Of a DNA stretch of 6,285 nt, positions 1 through 6,154 are shown in pieces. Positions within the stretch are counted from its first letter, which is position 1; every line of letters begins with the position of its first letter. The notes under the pieces are model-generated. The model did no database searches. It was given only the letters and a program-made list of their open reading frames with translations, and was not told the origin of the DNA. The position numbers were made by a program, and so were the translations under genes. The stretch lies in NCBI GenBank assembly GCA_023251285.1, contig JAHEZB010000140.1, positions 1 to 6,285 of the forward strand. The letters run 5' to 3'. The stretch is from Chitinophagaceae bacterium. Its GTDB lineage: Bacteria > Bacteroidota > Bacteroidia > Chitinophagales > Chitinophagaceae.

Positions 1-177
1 GGGCATGGAATTCTTCAACGTGATTTTGATAAAATGGAACATAACTCAGCAGGCCTGGGTTTAAAAAATATTCAAAGCAGGATCAGGGTTTTAAAAGGGA
101 AAATATTTTTTGAGATTGATAATACCCATACATATTATAAAGTAACCATTGAAGTTCCCAGGGAACCGATTAAATAA
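1..177 (+). CDS. Sensor histidine kinase, C-terminal end (5' partial)
   Basis: The reading frame is open from the first base and ends at TAA (175-177), giving 58 residues of the ATP-binding HATPase_c domain. Residues 1-3 (GHG) look like the tail of the G1 box, and residues 18-33 (GLGLKNIQSRIRVLKG) are the G2 box and following helix. This wording is typical of the NarX/DegS/LytS-like HisKA_3 kinases of Bacteroidota. The domain binds ATP and supplies the phosphate for autophosphorylation. The histidine, sensor and any membrane or TPR region lie left of the window, so the signal cannot be read. The next gene on the same strand, 54 bp on, is a NarL-type response regulator, which is the expected cognate partner, so the two probably form one operon. 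Family assignment is secure; pairing is inferred from adjacency. Confidence 0.85.
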   Translation, partial: GHGILQRDFDKMEHNSAGLGLKNIQSRIRVLKGKIFFEIDNTHTYYKVTIEVPREPIK

Positions 178-231
178 ATTGTTGTTTTTTATATTATTTT
201 CTTTTATCTTTTGCCTTTAAGCCCATTACAT

Positions 232-888
232 ATGACCCCCGAAATCATTAATGTAGCCATAGCAGACGATCATAAAATTTTCAGAAGAGGTGTAATACTT
301 TCCCTGAAAACCTATCATAATATCCGGTTTATGCTCGAAGCAGAAAACGGTGAAGAACTGATAAAAGGTATTGAAAAAGAAGAGCCGGATATTGTATTAA
401 TGGATCTGAAAATGCCGGTTAAAGATGGAATTGAGACGACAAAATATCTTAATAAACATTATCCGAAAATCAGGATCCTTATTCTTACTATGTTTGAAGA
501 TGAACGGTTTGTTGGCCACCTGATGGATAGCGGAGCCAATGGTTATTTATTAAAAAGTACCGAGCCTGCCGAAATAAAACAAGGTATCATGGACGTGATG
601 ACCAACGGCTTTTATCTCAATAATTTTGTAAACAGGGTTCTGATAAAAAAGAATTATGCAAAGCAAAAATTTAATCCAAATCTGAACAGCCAAATCACCA
701 TAAGTGAAAGGGAAAAAGAAGTGCTGTCGCTGGTTTGTATGGAATATACCGCCCAGGAAATCGCCCAAAAAATGGATATCAGTGCACGTACTGTTGAAGC
801 AATCAAAGACAGATTGATGGAGAGATTTGGTGTAAAAAATTCAGTAGGCCTTGTTTTCTTTGCAATGAAAAATTCTTTGATTGATTAG
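232..888 (+). CDS. NarL/FixJ-family response regulator (REC plus LuxR-type HTH)
   Basis: A 218-residue DNA-binding regulator. The receiver domain covers about residues 5-120: acidic pair D12-D13, phospho-acceptor D58 in LMDLKMP, T86 in ILTMF, and K108 in YLLKS, so the full phosphorylation set is present. A linker leads to a LuxR-type helix-turn-helix at about 155-218 (ISEREKEVLSLV, then TAQEIAQKMDISARTVEAIKDRL). Family members dimerise on phosphorylation and bind promoters. I chose ATG 232; a TTG at 211 would add seven residues (MPLSPLH) not expected ahead of the first beta strand. No clear Shine-Dalgarno precedes it, as is common in Bacteroidota. It follows a histidine-kinase gene by 54 bp and converges on ruvC. 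The output helix reads VEAIKDRLMERFGVKN rather than the usual VExHxxxIxxKLGVxN; I read this as lineage style, not a defect. Target genes are unknown. Confidence 0.93.
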   Translation: MTPEIINVAIADDHKIFRRGVILSLKTYHNIRFMLEAENGEELIKGIEKEEPDIVLMDLKMPVKDGIETTKYLNKHYPKIRILILTMFEDERFVGHLMDSGANGYLLKSTEPAEIKQGIMDVMTNGFYLNNFVNRVLIKKNYAKQKFNPNLNSQITISEREKEVLSLVCMEYTAQEIAQKMDISARTVEAIKDRLMERFGVKNSVGLVFFAMKNSLID

Positions 889-916
889 ATAAATATCGCC
901 GTTAGAGAAGGTTCGG

Positions 917-1477
917 CTATTTCACCCTTTCAGGGTTTTTTACCAAAAAATCTTTCCAGCCATTAATTTTTTTTGAGGAATTATTTAATAAACCGTTTCC
1001 CTGGAAATGATGGCAAACTGCTACAGCGAGTGCGTCTGTCGCGTCAAAAGATTTTGGATTTTCTTCAAAAACAATCAATCGTTGTAGCATTTTTAAAACC
1101 TGTAATTTATCGGCATTTCCGTTTCCTGTAATTGATTGTTTTACTTTTCTCGGTGAATATTCTGTAACGGGAATTCCGGCTTGCATCGCTGCTGCGATCG
1201 CTACACCCTGCGCCCTGCCAAGCTTTAGCATGCTTTGTACATTTTTGCCAAAAAATGGCGCTTCAATCGCAAACTCGTTTGGCGAATGTGTTGAAAGTAA
1301 TTCGCAAACTTTTTTATGAATCATTTGAAGCCGTTCATAAGCGTCTTTTTTGGGAGAAAGTTTTAGTACATCCATAATAATTAACGACATTCCGGAGCCA
1401 GTAATTTTAATGATTCCAAAACCCATAAATAAGGTTCCCGGGTCTATGCCTAAAATGATTTTTGAATTTGTATTCAA
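917..1477 (-). CDS. ruvC: Crossover junction endodeoxyribonuclease RuvC
   Basis: RuvC is the Holliday-junction resolvase. As a dimer it works with the RuvAB branch-migration motor and cuts two opposed strands in recombination and repair. The 186 residues (family usually about 160-190) carry the whole RNase H-like active site: D12 in LGIDPGT, E72 in AIEAPFFGKN, and D145 and D148 in FDATDALA. Basic residues K113 (PRKVKQSITGNG) and K124 match the conserved lysines of the E. coli enzyme. The start must be TTG at 1477: the frame runs upstream to a TAA (1517-1519) without an ATG, and TTG gives the usual few residues before the first beta strand. No good Shine-Dalgarno is seen. It is divergent from the flippase-like gene and overlaps a terminator serving the opposite strand. 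No ruvA or ruvB is in view. Function is secure. Confidence 0.97.
   Translation of the reverse strand: MNTNSKIILGIDPGTLFMGFGIIKITGSGMSLIIMDVLKLSPKKDAYERLQMIHKKVCELLSTHSPNEFAIEAPFFGKNVQSMLKLGRAQGVAIAAAMQAGIPVTEYSPRKVKQSITGNGNADKLQVLKMLQRLIVFEENPKSFDATDALAVAVCHHFQGNGLLNNSSKKINGWKDFLVKNPERVK
924..941 (+). terminator. Probable intrinsic terminator of the kinase/regulator operon, inside the ruvC 3' end
   Basis: On the plus strand ACCCT (924-928) pairs with AGGGT (932-936) around a TTC loop and runs straight into six T residues (936-941). It lies 35 bp past the regulator's stop codon, the right place to end that transcript. It sits within the last codons of the opposing ruvC gene, so the same bases encode protein on the other strand. 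The stem is only 5 bp, three of them G-C, so the call is moderate. It is not followed by a T tract when read on the minus strand and would not be expected to end ruvC. Confidence 0.45.
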
Positions 1478-1545
1478 TTGAAGTTTATTTTTACCGCCTT
1501 TATACGAGTTTGTAAATTAATAGAAATAATCGGTACCAGGAGTTC

Positions 1546-2541
1546 ATGATTGGCAACAAAAATATCAAAAGAATCTTTAAATATGTTCTTGCGCCCTTGC
1601 TGGCAGGCTGGTTATTTTATTCTCTTTATCAACAAATAAGATCTCAGCCAAATCTGTATCAGTCCATTCAGTTGATGAAAGAAGCGCCTTTTGGTGCAAT
1701 GGCCTGGAAGTTTTGGGCGGTGATTTTTCTTGCCTTTGTAAACTGGGGATTAGAAGCAAGAAAATGGCAGGTGCTTGTCAAGCCGGTTCAAAATATGAAT
1801 TTTTTGCGGGCATACAAATCCGTTTTGAGTGGTTTAACCTTATCCTTAAATACGCCAAACCGAATGGGAGAATATGGAGGTCGTATTTTATATATTAAAG
1901 AAGGCGGCAGGCTAAAGGCAATATCTTTATCCATTGCAGGTAGTATCAGCCAACTCATCATTACGTTGCTTTTAGGGTGCGGCGGTTTGATTTACCTGTT
2001 GTATTTTCAAGAAACGCATTCCGGTCCGATCATGGGGCTTTCGGTCTTTTGGATCAAGGTTTTATTGCTGATCTCTTCAATCATAACTTCGATTCTCATT
2101 TTGTTTTTCTTTCGTCTGGCCTGGCTGATCAGGTTGATTGAAAACATTCCTGCTTCAAAAAGATTCATTCAATACGTAAAAGTTTTGGAAGAGTTCACTC
2201 CTAAATTATTGTTAAGGCTGCTTTCCCTTTCTTTCTTTCGGTATCTTGTTTTCGTCCTACAATATATTTTACTCTTACAGGTGCTGAATGTGGCAATATT
2301 TTGGGTAGATAGTTTTTGGATCATCAGCGTTTTGTTCCTTGTACTTGCAGTAGTGCCATCATTTGCAATAGCAGATTTAGGAATTAGAGGCAAATTTAGT
2401 ACTGAATTATTGAGTGTTTACAGTTTGAATACGGTAGGCATATTAGGCACTACTTTTGGTATCTGGATAATCAATTTGTTTGTGCCGGCAGTAGTGGGCA
2501 GCATTTTAATTTTAGGCATTAGATTCTTTAAAGACAAATAA
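1546..2541 (+). CDS. Flippase-like integral membrane protein, LPG_synthase_TM (PF03706-like) family
   Basis: A 331-residue polytopic membrane protein. Hydrophobic segments lie at about residues 13-29, 52-68, 124-150, 168-194, 220-247, 253-275 and 294-325, some long enough to be two helices. The motif N66-W-G-L-E-A-R-K-W followed by TPNRMGEYGGR (103-113) is characteristic of the membrane part of lysylphosphatidylglycerol synthase-like proteins (MprF, YbhN, AglD relatives). In MprF this part flips aminoacylated phosphatidylglycerol. There is no C-terminal aminoacyltransferase domain, so this is a stand-alone flippase-like protein and its substrate, presumably lipid, is not known. ATG 1546 is preceded by AGGAG (1538-1542), an unusually good Shine-Dalgarno for this window though only 3 bases from the start. 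It is divergent from ruvC and closely followed by a DUF3108 gene in the same direction, so the two are probably cotranscribed. Confidence 0.85.
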   Translation: MIGNKNIKRIFKYVLAPLLAGWLFYSLYQQIRSQPNLYQSIQLMKEAPFGAMAWKFWAVIFLAFVNWGLEARKWQVLVKPVQNMNFLRAYKSVLSGLTLSLNTPNRMGEYGGRILYIKEGGRLKAISLSIAGSISQLIITLLLGCGGLIYLLYFQETHSGPIMGLSVFWIKVLLLISSIITSILILFFFRLAWLIRLIENIPASKRFIQYVKVLEEFTPKLLLRLLSLSFFRYLVFVLQYILLLQVLNVAIFWVDSFWIISVLFLVLAVVPSFAIADLGIRGKFSTELLSVYSLNTVGILGTTFGIWIINLFVPAVVGSILILGIRFFKDK

Positions 2542-2547
2542 TATAAT

Positions 2548-3336
2548 TTGAAAGCACTTATCTTTTTCTTTCTTTTACTTTTTTCAACACCGCACCAGGA
2601 TTTTGAAGAATTCTGTGGTGTGAGGAATACTTCGTTTAAAGATGGTGAAGAAGTTACCATGATCGTTTATTACACCACGCTCGGAATGTACGTTGGCGCA
2701 GGAGAAGCGAAATTTACAACATCGATCGAAAGATATAACGGCGTGCCGGTTTATCATTGCATCGGTACCGGCAATACTTATTCCTTCTTTGATAATTTTT
2801 ACAAAGTTCGTGATCGTTATGAAACTTATATTGATACAGGCACCATGTTACCTGTCAAGTTTATCAGGAATGTGTATGAAGGCGGTTCCAAAATATATAA
2901 CAACATTACCTTTAATCATAAGGCAGGTACTGCAGTTTCTACCAATGGTGTTTTTAAAGTAACGCCCTGCATTCAGGATGTGATCAGTTCGGTTTATTAT
3001 GCGAGAAATATTAATTTCAATAAGTACAAGCCCGGTGATAAAATTCCTTTTGATATGTTCCTGGATGACCAGATCTATCACCTCTATTTGCGCTATGAAG
3101 GAAAGGAAAATGTGAAAACAAAATATGGTAAATTCAGGGCGATAAAATTTAAACCACTGCTGATCAAAGGAACCATTTTCCAGGGAGGCGAAGATATGAA
3201 TGTGTGGGTAAGTGATGATGCCAATCATTTATTGTTGCGCGCTGAAAGCCCGATTTCAGTGGGCTCAATCAAAGTTGACATGATGGGATACAGAAATTTG
3301 CGTTACCCGCTTACTTCATTAATTAGCTTCAGGTAA
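2548..3336 (+). CDS. Exported DUF3108-family protein
   Basis: A 262-residue protein with a short hydrophobic N terminus (residues 3-13, one lysine at 2) that looks like a Sec signal peptide, so it is probably periplasmic or outer-membrane associated. There is no lipobox immediately after the hydrophobic stretch; the first cysteine is C23. The mature start CGVRNTSFKDGEEVTMIVYY and the later G-A-G-E-A-K-F stretch (about 50-56) match the opening of Bacteroidota DUF3108 proteins. The C-terminal part (MNVWVSDDANHLLLRAESPISVGSIKVDM) fits the beta-rich end of that family. DUF3108 has no established biochemical role that I know of. The start must be TTG 2548: the frame has a stop at 2539-2541, which is also the stop of the preceding gene, and only two codons separate them. 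No Shine-Dalgarno is visible. The 6-bp gap indicates cotranscription, perhaps translational coupling, with the flippase-like gene. Confidence 0.85.
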   Translation: MKALIFFFLLLFSTPHQDFEEFCGVRNTSFKDGEEVTMIVYYTTLGMYVGAGEAKFTTSIERYNGVPVYHCIGTGNTYSFFDNFYKVRDRYETYIDTGTMLPVKFIRNVYEGGSKIYNNITFNHKAGTAVSTNGVFKVTPCIQDVISSVYYARNINFNKYKPGDKIPFDMFLDDQIYHLYLRYEGKENVKTKYGKFRAIKFKPLLIKGTIFQGGEDMNVWVSDDANHLLLRAESPISVGSIKVDMMGYRNLRYPLTSLISFR

Positions 3337-3357
3337 AATAAATTTAGTGGACGAAAT

Positions 3358-3564
3358 TTACTTGCGCTGGTTTTCCTCCTGCTTATTTTCAATATGTTTC
3401 AGCCTGAATAAAATTAAAAGAGAAATTCCGACAACCAGGTAAGTTATGGACAAAATAATATTTTCTGTTGATGAAAGCGTAATGCCTCTGAGTTGTTCCC
3501 GGATAAAAAAATAAGCGATAATGATGATGCTGATTATTAAAAAAATAAAACTGACTCTTTTCAT
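3358..3564 (-). CDS. Small two-helix membrane protein, hypothetical
   Basis: A 68-residue protein I do not recognise. Two hydrophobic stretches (about residues 5-21 and 36-55) flank a short polar segment with arginine (REQLRG), and the tail is charged (LKHIENKQEENQRK). The pattern predicts a two-helix inner-membrane protein with a basic, polar C terminus. ATG 3564 is preceded by a purine-rich AGAAGAA that could serve as a weak ribosome-binding site. It converges on the DUF3108 gene with a 21-bp gap and is separated by 123 bp from the hydrolase gene upstream, so it may be a separate transcript or the last gene of that unit. An overlapping frame (3389-3589, minus) has a less plausible, aromatic-rich translation and is taken as a shadow. 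Coding status rests on composition and fit between neighbours only. Confidence 0.6.
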   Translation of the reverse strand: MKRVSFIFLIISIIIIAYFFIREQLRGITLSSTENIILSITYLVVGISLLILFRLKHIENKQEENQRK

Positions 3565-3661
3565 TTCTTCTACTTTTGATTAAGAACAAAACTTTGTACT
3601 AATTCCTAAAAAATAAGAATCCACATTATTTGTTTATTTACTGTTGATGATGAACGAAACT

Positions 3662-3689
3662 TTGAGCCTTGAACTTTCAACTTTGAACT
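3662..3689. repeat. 7-bp tandem repeat, four copies plus a decayed fifth
   Basis: On the plus strand four consecutive heptamers read TTGAGCC (3662-3668), TTGAACT (3669-3675), TTCAACT (3676-3682) and TTGAACT (3683-3689). On the minus strand the unit is AGTTCAA or AGTTGAA. A weaker unit, CGAAACT, sits at 3655-3661. The array begins within the stop codon of the MBL-fold hydrolase gene (TAG at 3688-3690) and fills its immediate 3' flank. It is non-coding; no function is apparent from this window alone. Confidence 0.65.
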
Positions 3690-4527
3690 AAATGTTTTCC
3701 AGCTTAAAAGTTTCTTTACTGCGAATTCCTTTTATTGTTTGCTGAAGATTGCAACATTCTATTTCACGATCGTGTTCAAAAAATAGAATAAAGTCTTTTT
3801 CCAAAGCTTCTGCAAGAAAAGATTTTTTTTCTACTAAAGTTTCCAGAGGCCTTGTGTCATAAGCCATCACATAAGGAATGGGAAGATGAGCCACAGAAGG
3901 CAAAAGATCCGCCATATAAACAATCGTTTTGTCTTTGTATTTTATTTGCGGCAGCATCATCGATTCTGTATGTCCATTTACTAAACGGATTTTTACATTT
4001 TTAGTAAAATCAATTCCTTCTTTTGTTTCAACAAATTTTAGTTTTCCGCTTCGCTGGATCGGTAAAATATTTTCTTTTAAAAAGCTTGCTTTCTCACGAT
4101 CGTTTGGGTGAACAGCCCATTGCCAGTGCTTTTCGTTACTCCAGTAAGTTGCATTTTTAAACGCCGGAGCCAATTGGTCATTTACTCTTTCTATCGAGCC
4201 GCCACAATGGTCAAAATGAAGGTGGGTCAAAAAAACATCGGTAATATCATCTTTTGAAAAGCCATATTTTGCCAATGATTTTTCAAGGGTATCATCGCCG
4301 TTCAAGTAATAATAACCGAAAAATTTTTCATCCTGTTTATTACCCATTCCATTGTCAACCAAAATCAATCTGCCTTCATCTTCAATCAACAAACATCTCA
4401 TCGCCCAGTTGCACATATTGTTTTCGTCAGGCGGATTTAATTTTTCCCACATACTTTTTGGAACAACGCCGAACATTGCTCCGCCGTCTAATTTGAAATG
4501 TCCTGCATTTATGGAATATAATTTCAT
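3688..4527 (-). CDS. MBL-fold metallo-hydrolase (lactonase-like metal site)
   Basis: A 279-residue soluble enzyme of the metallo-beta-lactamase superfamily with no signal peptide, so probably cytoplasmic. The dinuclear metal site is complete: H102, H104, D106 and H107 in THLHFDHCGG, then H186 in NGHTESM, bridging D207 in YMADLLPS, and H252 in FFEHD. This ligand set is that of AHL-lactonase-like (AiiA-type) and similar hydrolases, but the fold also covers arylsulfatases, phosphodiesterases and organophosphate hydrolases, so the substrate cannot be named. The N terminus (INAGHFKLDGGAMFGVVPKSMW) is typical of the lactonase-like branch. ATG 4527 opens 21 bp after the stop of the MFS transporter gene, so both are probably on one transcript; no Shine-Dalgarno is seen. 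The link suggests transport and hydrolysis of a related compound, but this is inference from position. Its 3' end abuts a heptamer repeat. Confidence 0.9.
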   Translation of the reverse strand: MKLYSINAGHFKLDGGAMFGVVPKSMWEKLNPPDENNMCNWAMRCLLIEDEGRLILVDNGMGNKQDEKFFGYYYLNGDDTLEKSLAKYGFSKDDITDVFLTHLHFDHCGGSIERVNDQLAPAFKNATYWSNEKHWQWAVHPNDREKASFLKENILPIQRSGKLKFVETKEGIDFTKNVKIRLVNGHTESMMLPQIKYKDKTIVYMADLLPSVAHLPIPYVMAYDTRPLETLVEKKSFLAEALEKDFILFFEHDREIECCNLQQTIKGIRSKETFKLENI

Positions 4528-4548
4528 GAACTTTAATTTAAAAAAACT

Positions 4549-5871
4549 TTATTGCGCTATTTGCAATTTTGGTTGCTTAGCCAAAGTATATAAAAAGATA
4601 ACAAACGAAATGATAAAATAAGTCATCAAAAATAAAACCGCATTTCTCATTCCTCCTAAACCTTCCGTTACCATTCCAAAAGTCATCATGCCGATGACCG
4701 TACTTACTTTATCACAAACATCATAGAAACTAAAGTACGAAGCCGTATCTTTTGTCGGTGGCATAAATTTAGAATACGTGGATCTCGACAGCGATTGTAT
4801 TCCTCCCATTACCAGTCCGACCGTTCCGGCAAGGCAATAAAAAGCAAATTCAGAATATACAAAAAAAGCCCAGGCACAGATGCCCGCCCAGATCAGAACT
4901 CCAACAGATAACACTTTTAAGTTTCCAATCATTTTAGAAAAGAAGGAAAATAAATAAGAACCTCCGATTGCAACAATCTGAATGATCAAAATAGTGAGGA
5001 TCAGTTTTCCGCTATTAGCCGCATCCGTTTCCTTATTTCCGGTGTTGGGAAAAATTTGTTGCTTGGCAAATAATGCCGCTGAATACATTACGGTTTCCAC
5101 GCCCATTCCTAAAAAAAAGAATGCAAGTAAGAAGCGTTTTAATGTGTCCTGCGTTTTTAATTCGTTCCATACTTTTCTCAATTCAGCATAACCTTTTGTA
5201 AACACATTATGGCTTTTAGAAACCGGATTAGCAACGCCTTTTGGTAAAACAGCGAATGTTATTTGAGCAAAAGTCATCCACCAGATACCAGTCAGAAGGA
5301 AAGAGACTTGTGATGCTTTTGCAGAATCTGCAATGCCAAATAAAGCTGGTTTGCTAACGATGATCAAACAGATAATTAATAAAATAACGCTTCCTACATA
5401 TCCCAGGGCAAAGCCTTTGGCACTCACGCGGTCCTGGTCTTTTTCAGCAGCGATTTCCGGCAGGTATGCGTTGTAAAAAACAAGGCTCGCGCCGAAGCCA
5501 ATAGACGCTATTATGAAAAGTACGATTCCCAATTGAGGATTATCCGGTTTAAACCAATACATCGCGCAGCAACTTAATGAACCGAGGTAACAAAAGAATT
5601 GCATGAACCTTTTTTTATTTCCAAAAGCATCTGCAATGGAAGAAAGTAAAGGCGAAAAAATGGCAACCGTTAAAAAGGAAAATGCAACGGCATAAGCATA
5701 TAAAGCGGACGGTTGATTGAAAACACGTCCAAGAAAAACAATTTTTTTGCCGGAAGTAACCGCCTCATAATATGCAGGAAAAATGGAAGAAGTAATTACC
5801 AGGCTGTAAACTGAATTGGCCCAATCATACATGGCCCAACCCGTAATCACTTTTTTCGAAGCAGTTTGCAT
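4549..5871 (-). CDS. MFS transporter, UMF1 / Atg22-like family
   Basis: A 440-residue major-facilitator permease with roughly twelve hydrophobic segments. Family signatures are GWAMYDWANSVYSLVI near the N terminus (11-26), the motif-A-like loop SSIADAFGNKKRF (77-89), YNAYLPEIA (133-141), SAKGFALGYVGSVILL (150-165), and GGIQSLSRSTYSKFMPP (356-372). These point to the UMF1 group, related to yeast vacuolar effluxer Atg22. Bacterial members are mostly uncharacterised, so direction and substrate are unknown; in yeast, Atg22 exports amino acids from the vacuole. The central hydrophilic loop (about 210-245) separates the two six-helix halves, as usual for MFS. ATG 5871 starts the protein; the bases before it are AT-rich with no Shine-Dalgarno. 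It is the first gene of a probable two-gene unit with the MBL-fold hydrolase 21 bp downstream. I found no convincing promoter in the AT-rich spacer upstream. Confidence 0.92.
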   Translation of the reverse strand: MQTASKKVITGWAMYDWANSVYSLVITSSIFPAYYEAVTSGKKIVFLGRVFNQPSALYAYAVAFSFLTVAIFSPLLSSIADAFGNKKRFMQFFCYLGSLSCCAMYWFKPDNPQLGIVLFIIASIGFGASLVFYNAYLPEIAAEKDQDRVSAKGFALGYVGSVILLIICLIIVSKPALFGIADSAKASQVSFLLTGIWWMTFAQITFAVLPKGVANPVSKSHNVFTKGYAELRKVWNELKTQDTLKRFLLAFFFLGMGVETVMYSAALFAKQQIFPNTGNKETDAANSGKLILTILIIQIVAIGGSYLFSFFSKMIGNLKVLSVGVLIWAGICAWAFFVYSEFAFYCLAGTVGLVMGGIQSLSRSTYSKFMPPTKDTASYFSFYDVCDKVSTVIGMMTFGMVTEGLGGMRNAVLFLMTYFIISFVIFLYTLAKQPKLQIAQ

Positions 5872-5960
5872 TTAAAAAATAAATGGTTGAAGTGATAGAT
5901 CTTTTTAGAGGAGAAAAGTAATTCTTTTTTGGAAGAAAGGAAATAAAAAATTTTAGACCG

Positions 5961-5985
5961 AAACAAAAACCGGCATTTTTTGTTT
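5961..5985. repeat. AT-rich 9-bp inverted repeat in the spacer before the transporter gene
   Basis: AAACAAAAA (5961-5969) is the exact reverse complement of TTTTTGTTT (5977-5985), with a 7-base loop CCGGCAT. The 283-bp spacer 5872-6154 that holds it contains no credible gene. It is 90 bp upstream of the transporter start and about 170 bp past the uppP stop. With one C-G pair in nine, and in a region full of A and T runs, it is too weak to be a good intrinsic terminator. It could be an operator-like site or chance. Confidence 0.3.
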
Positions 5986-6154
5986 GTCCACTGAAAATGA
6001 ATTATGGATAAAGTTTATGCTAATAAGAATGTAATTAGAAACATAAAAGGCGGTTATTTATTGTTTTACTGACAAGCGAATTTTTTTCGTTTACGCCTGC
6101 CGTTATATCTGTTATGTTTGCGCAATGTACTTTTCGAAAGCAGAGAAGGTGCTT

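Noticed and set aside
211..231. TTG at 211 as the start of the response regulator
   Set aside because: It adds seven residues not needed by the receiver fold, while ATG 232 sits the usual distance before the first beta strand and the D12-D13 pair.
2848..3228. 126-codon minus-strand ORF opposite the DUF3108 gene
   Set aside because: It lies antisense to a gene with a recognisable signal peptide and family motifs, and its own translation shows no family features.
3601..3623. Imperfect hairpin ATTCCTA ... TAAGAAT as a terminator for the hydrolase transcript
   Set aside because: Almost no G-C pairs and a mismatch in the stem; no proper T tract follows on the minus strand.
4254..4621. Two plus-strand ORFs (80 and 89 codons) over the start of the MBL hydrolase gene
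   Set aside because: They are antisense to a gene with a complete metal-binding motif set; no domain or start signal supports them.
6004..6072. A 22-codon plus-strand ORF starting ATG at 6004
   Set aside because: Very short, no ribosome-binding site, no recognisable peptide, and of a size expected by chance.
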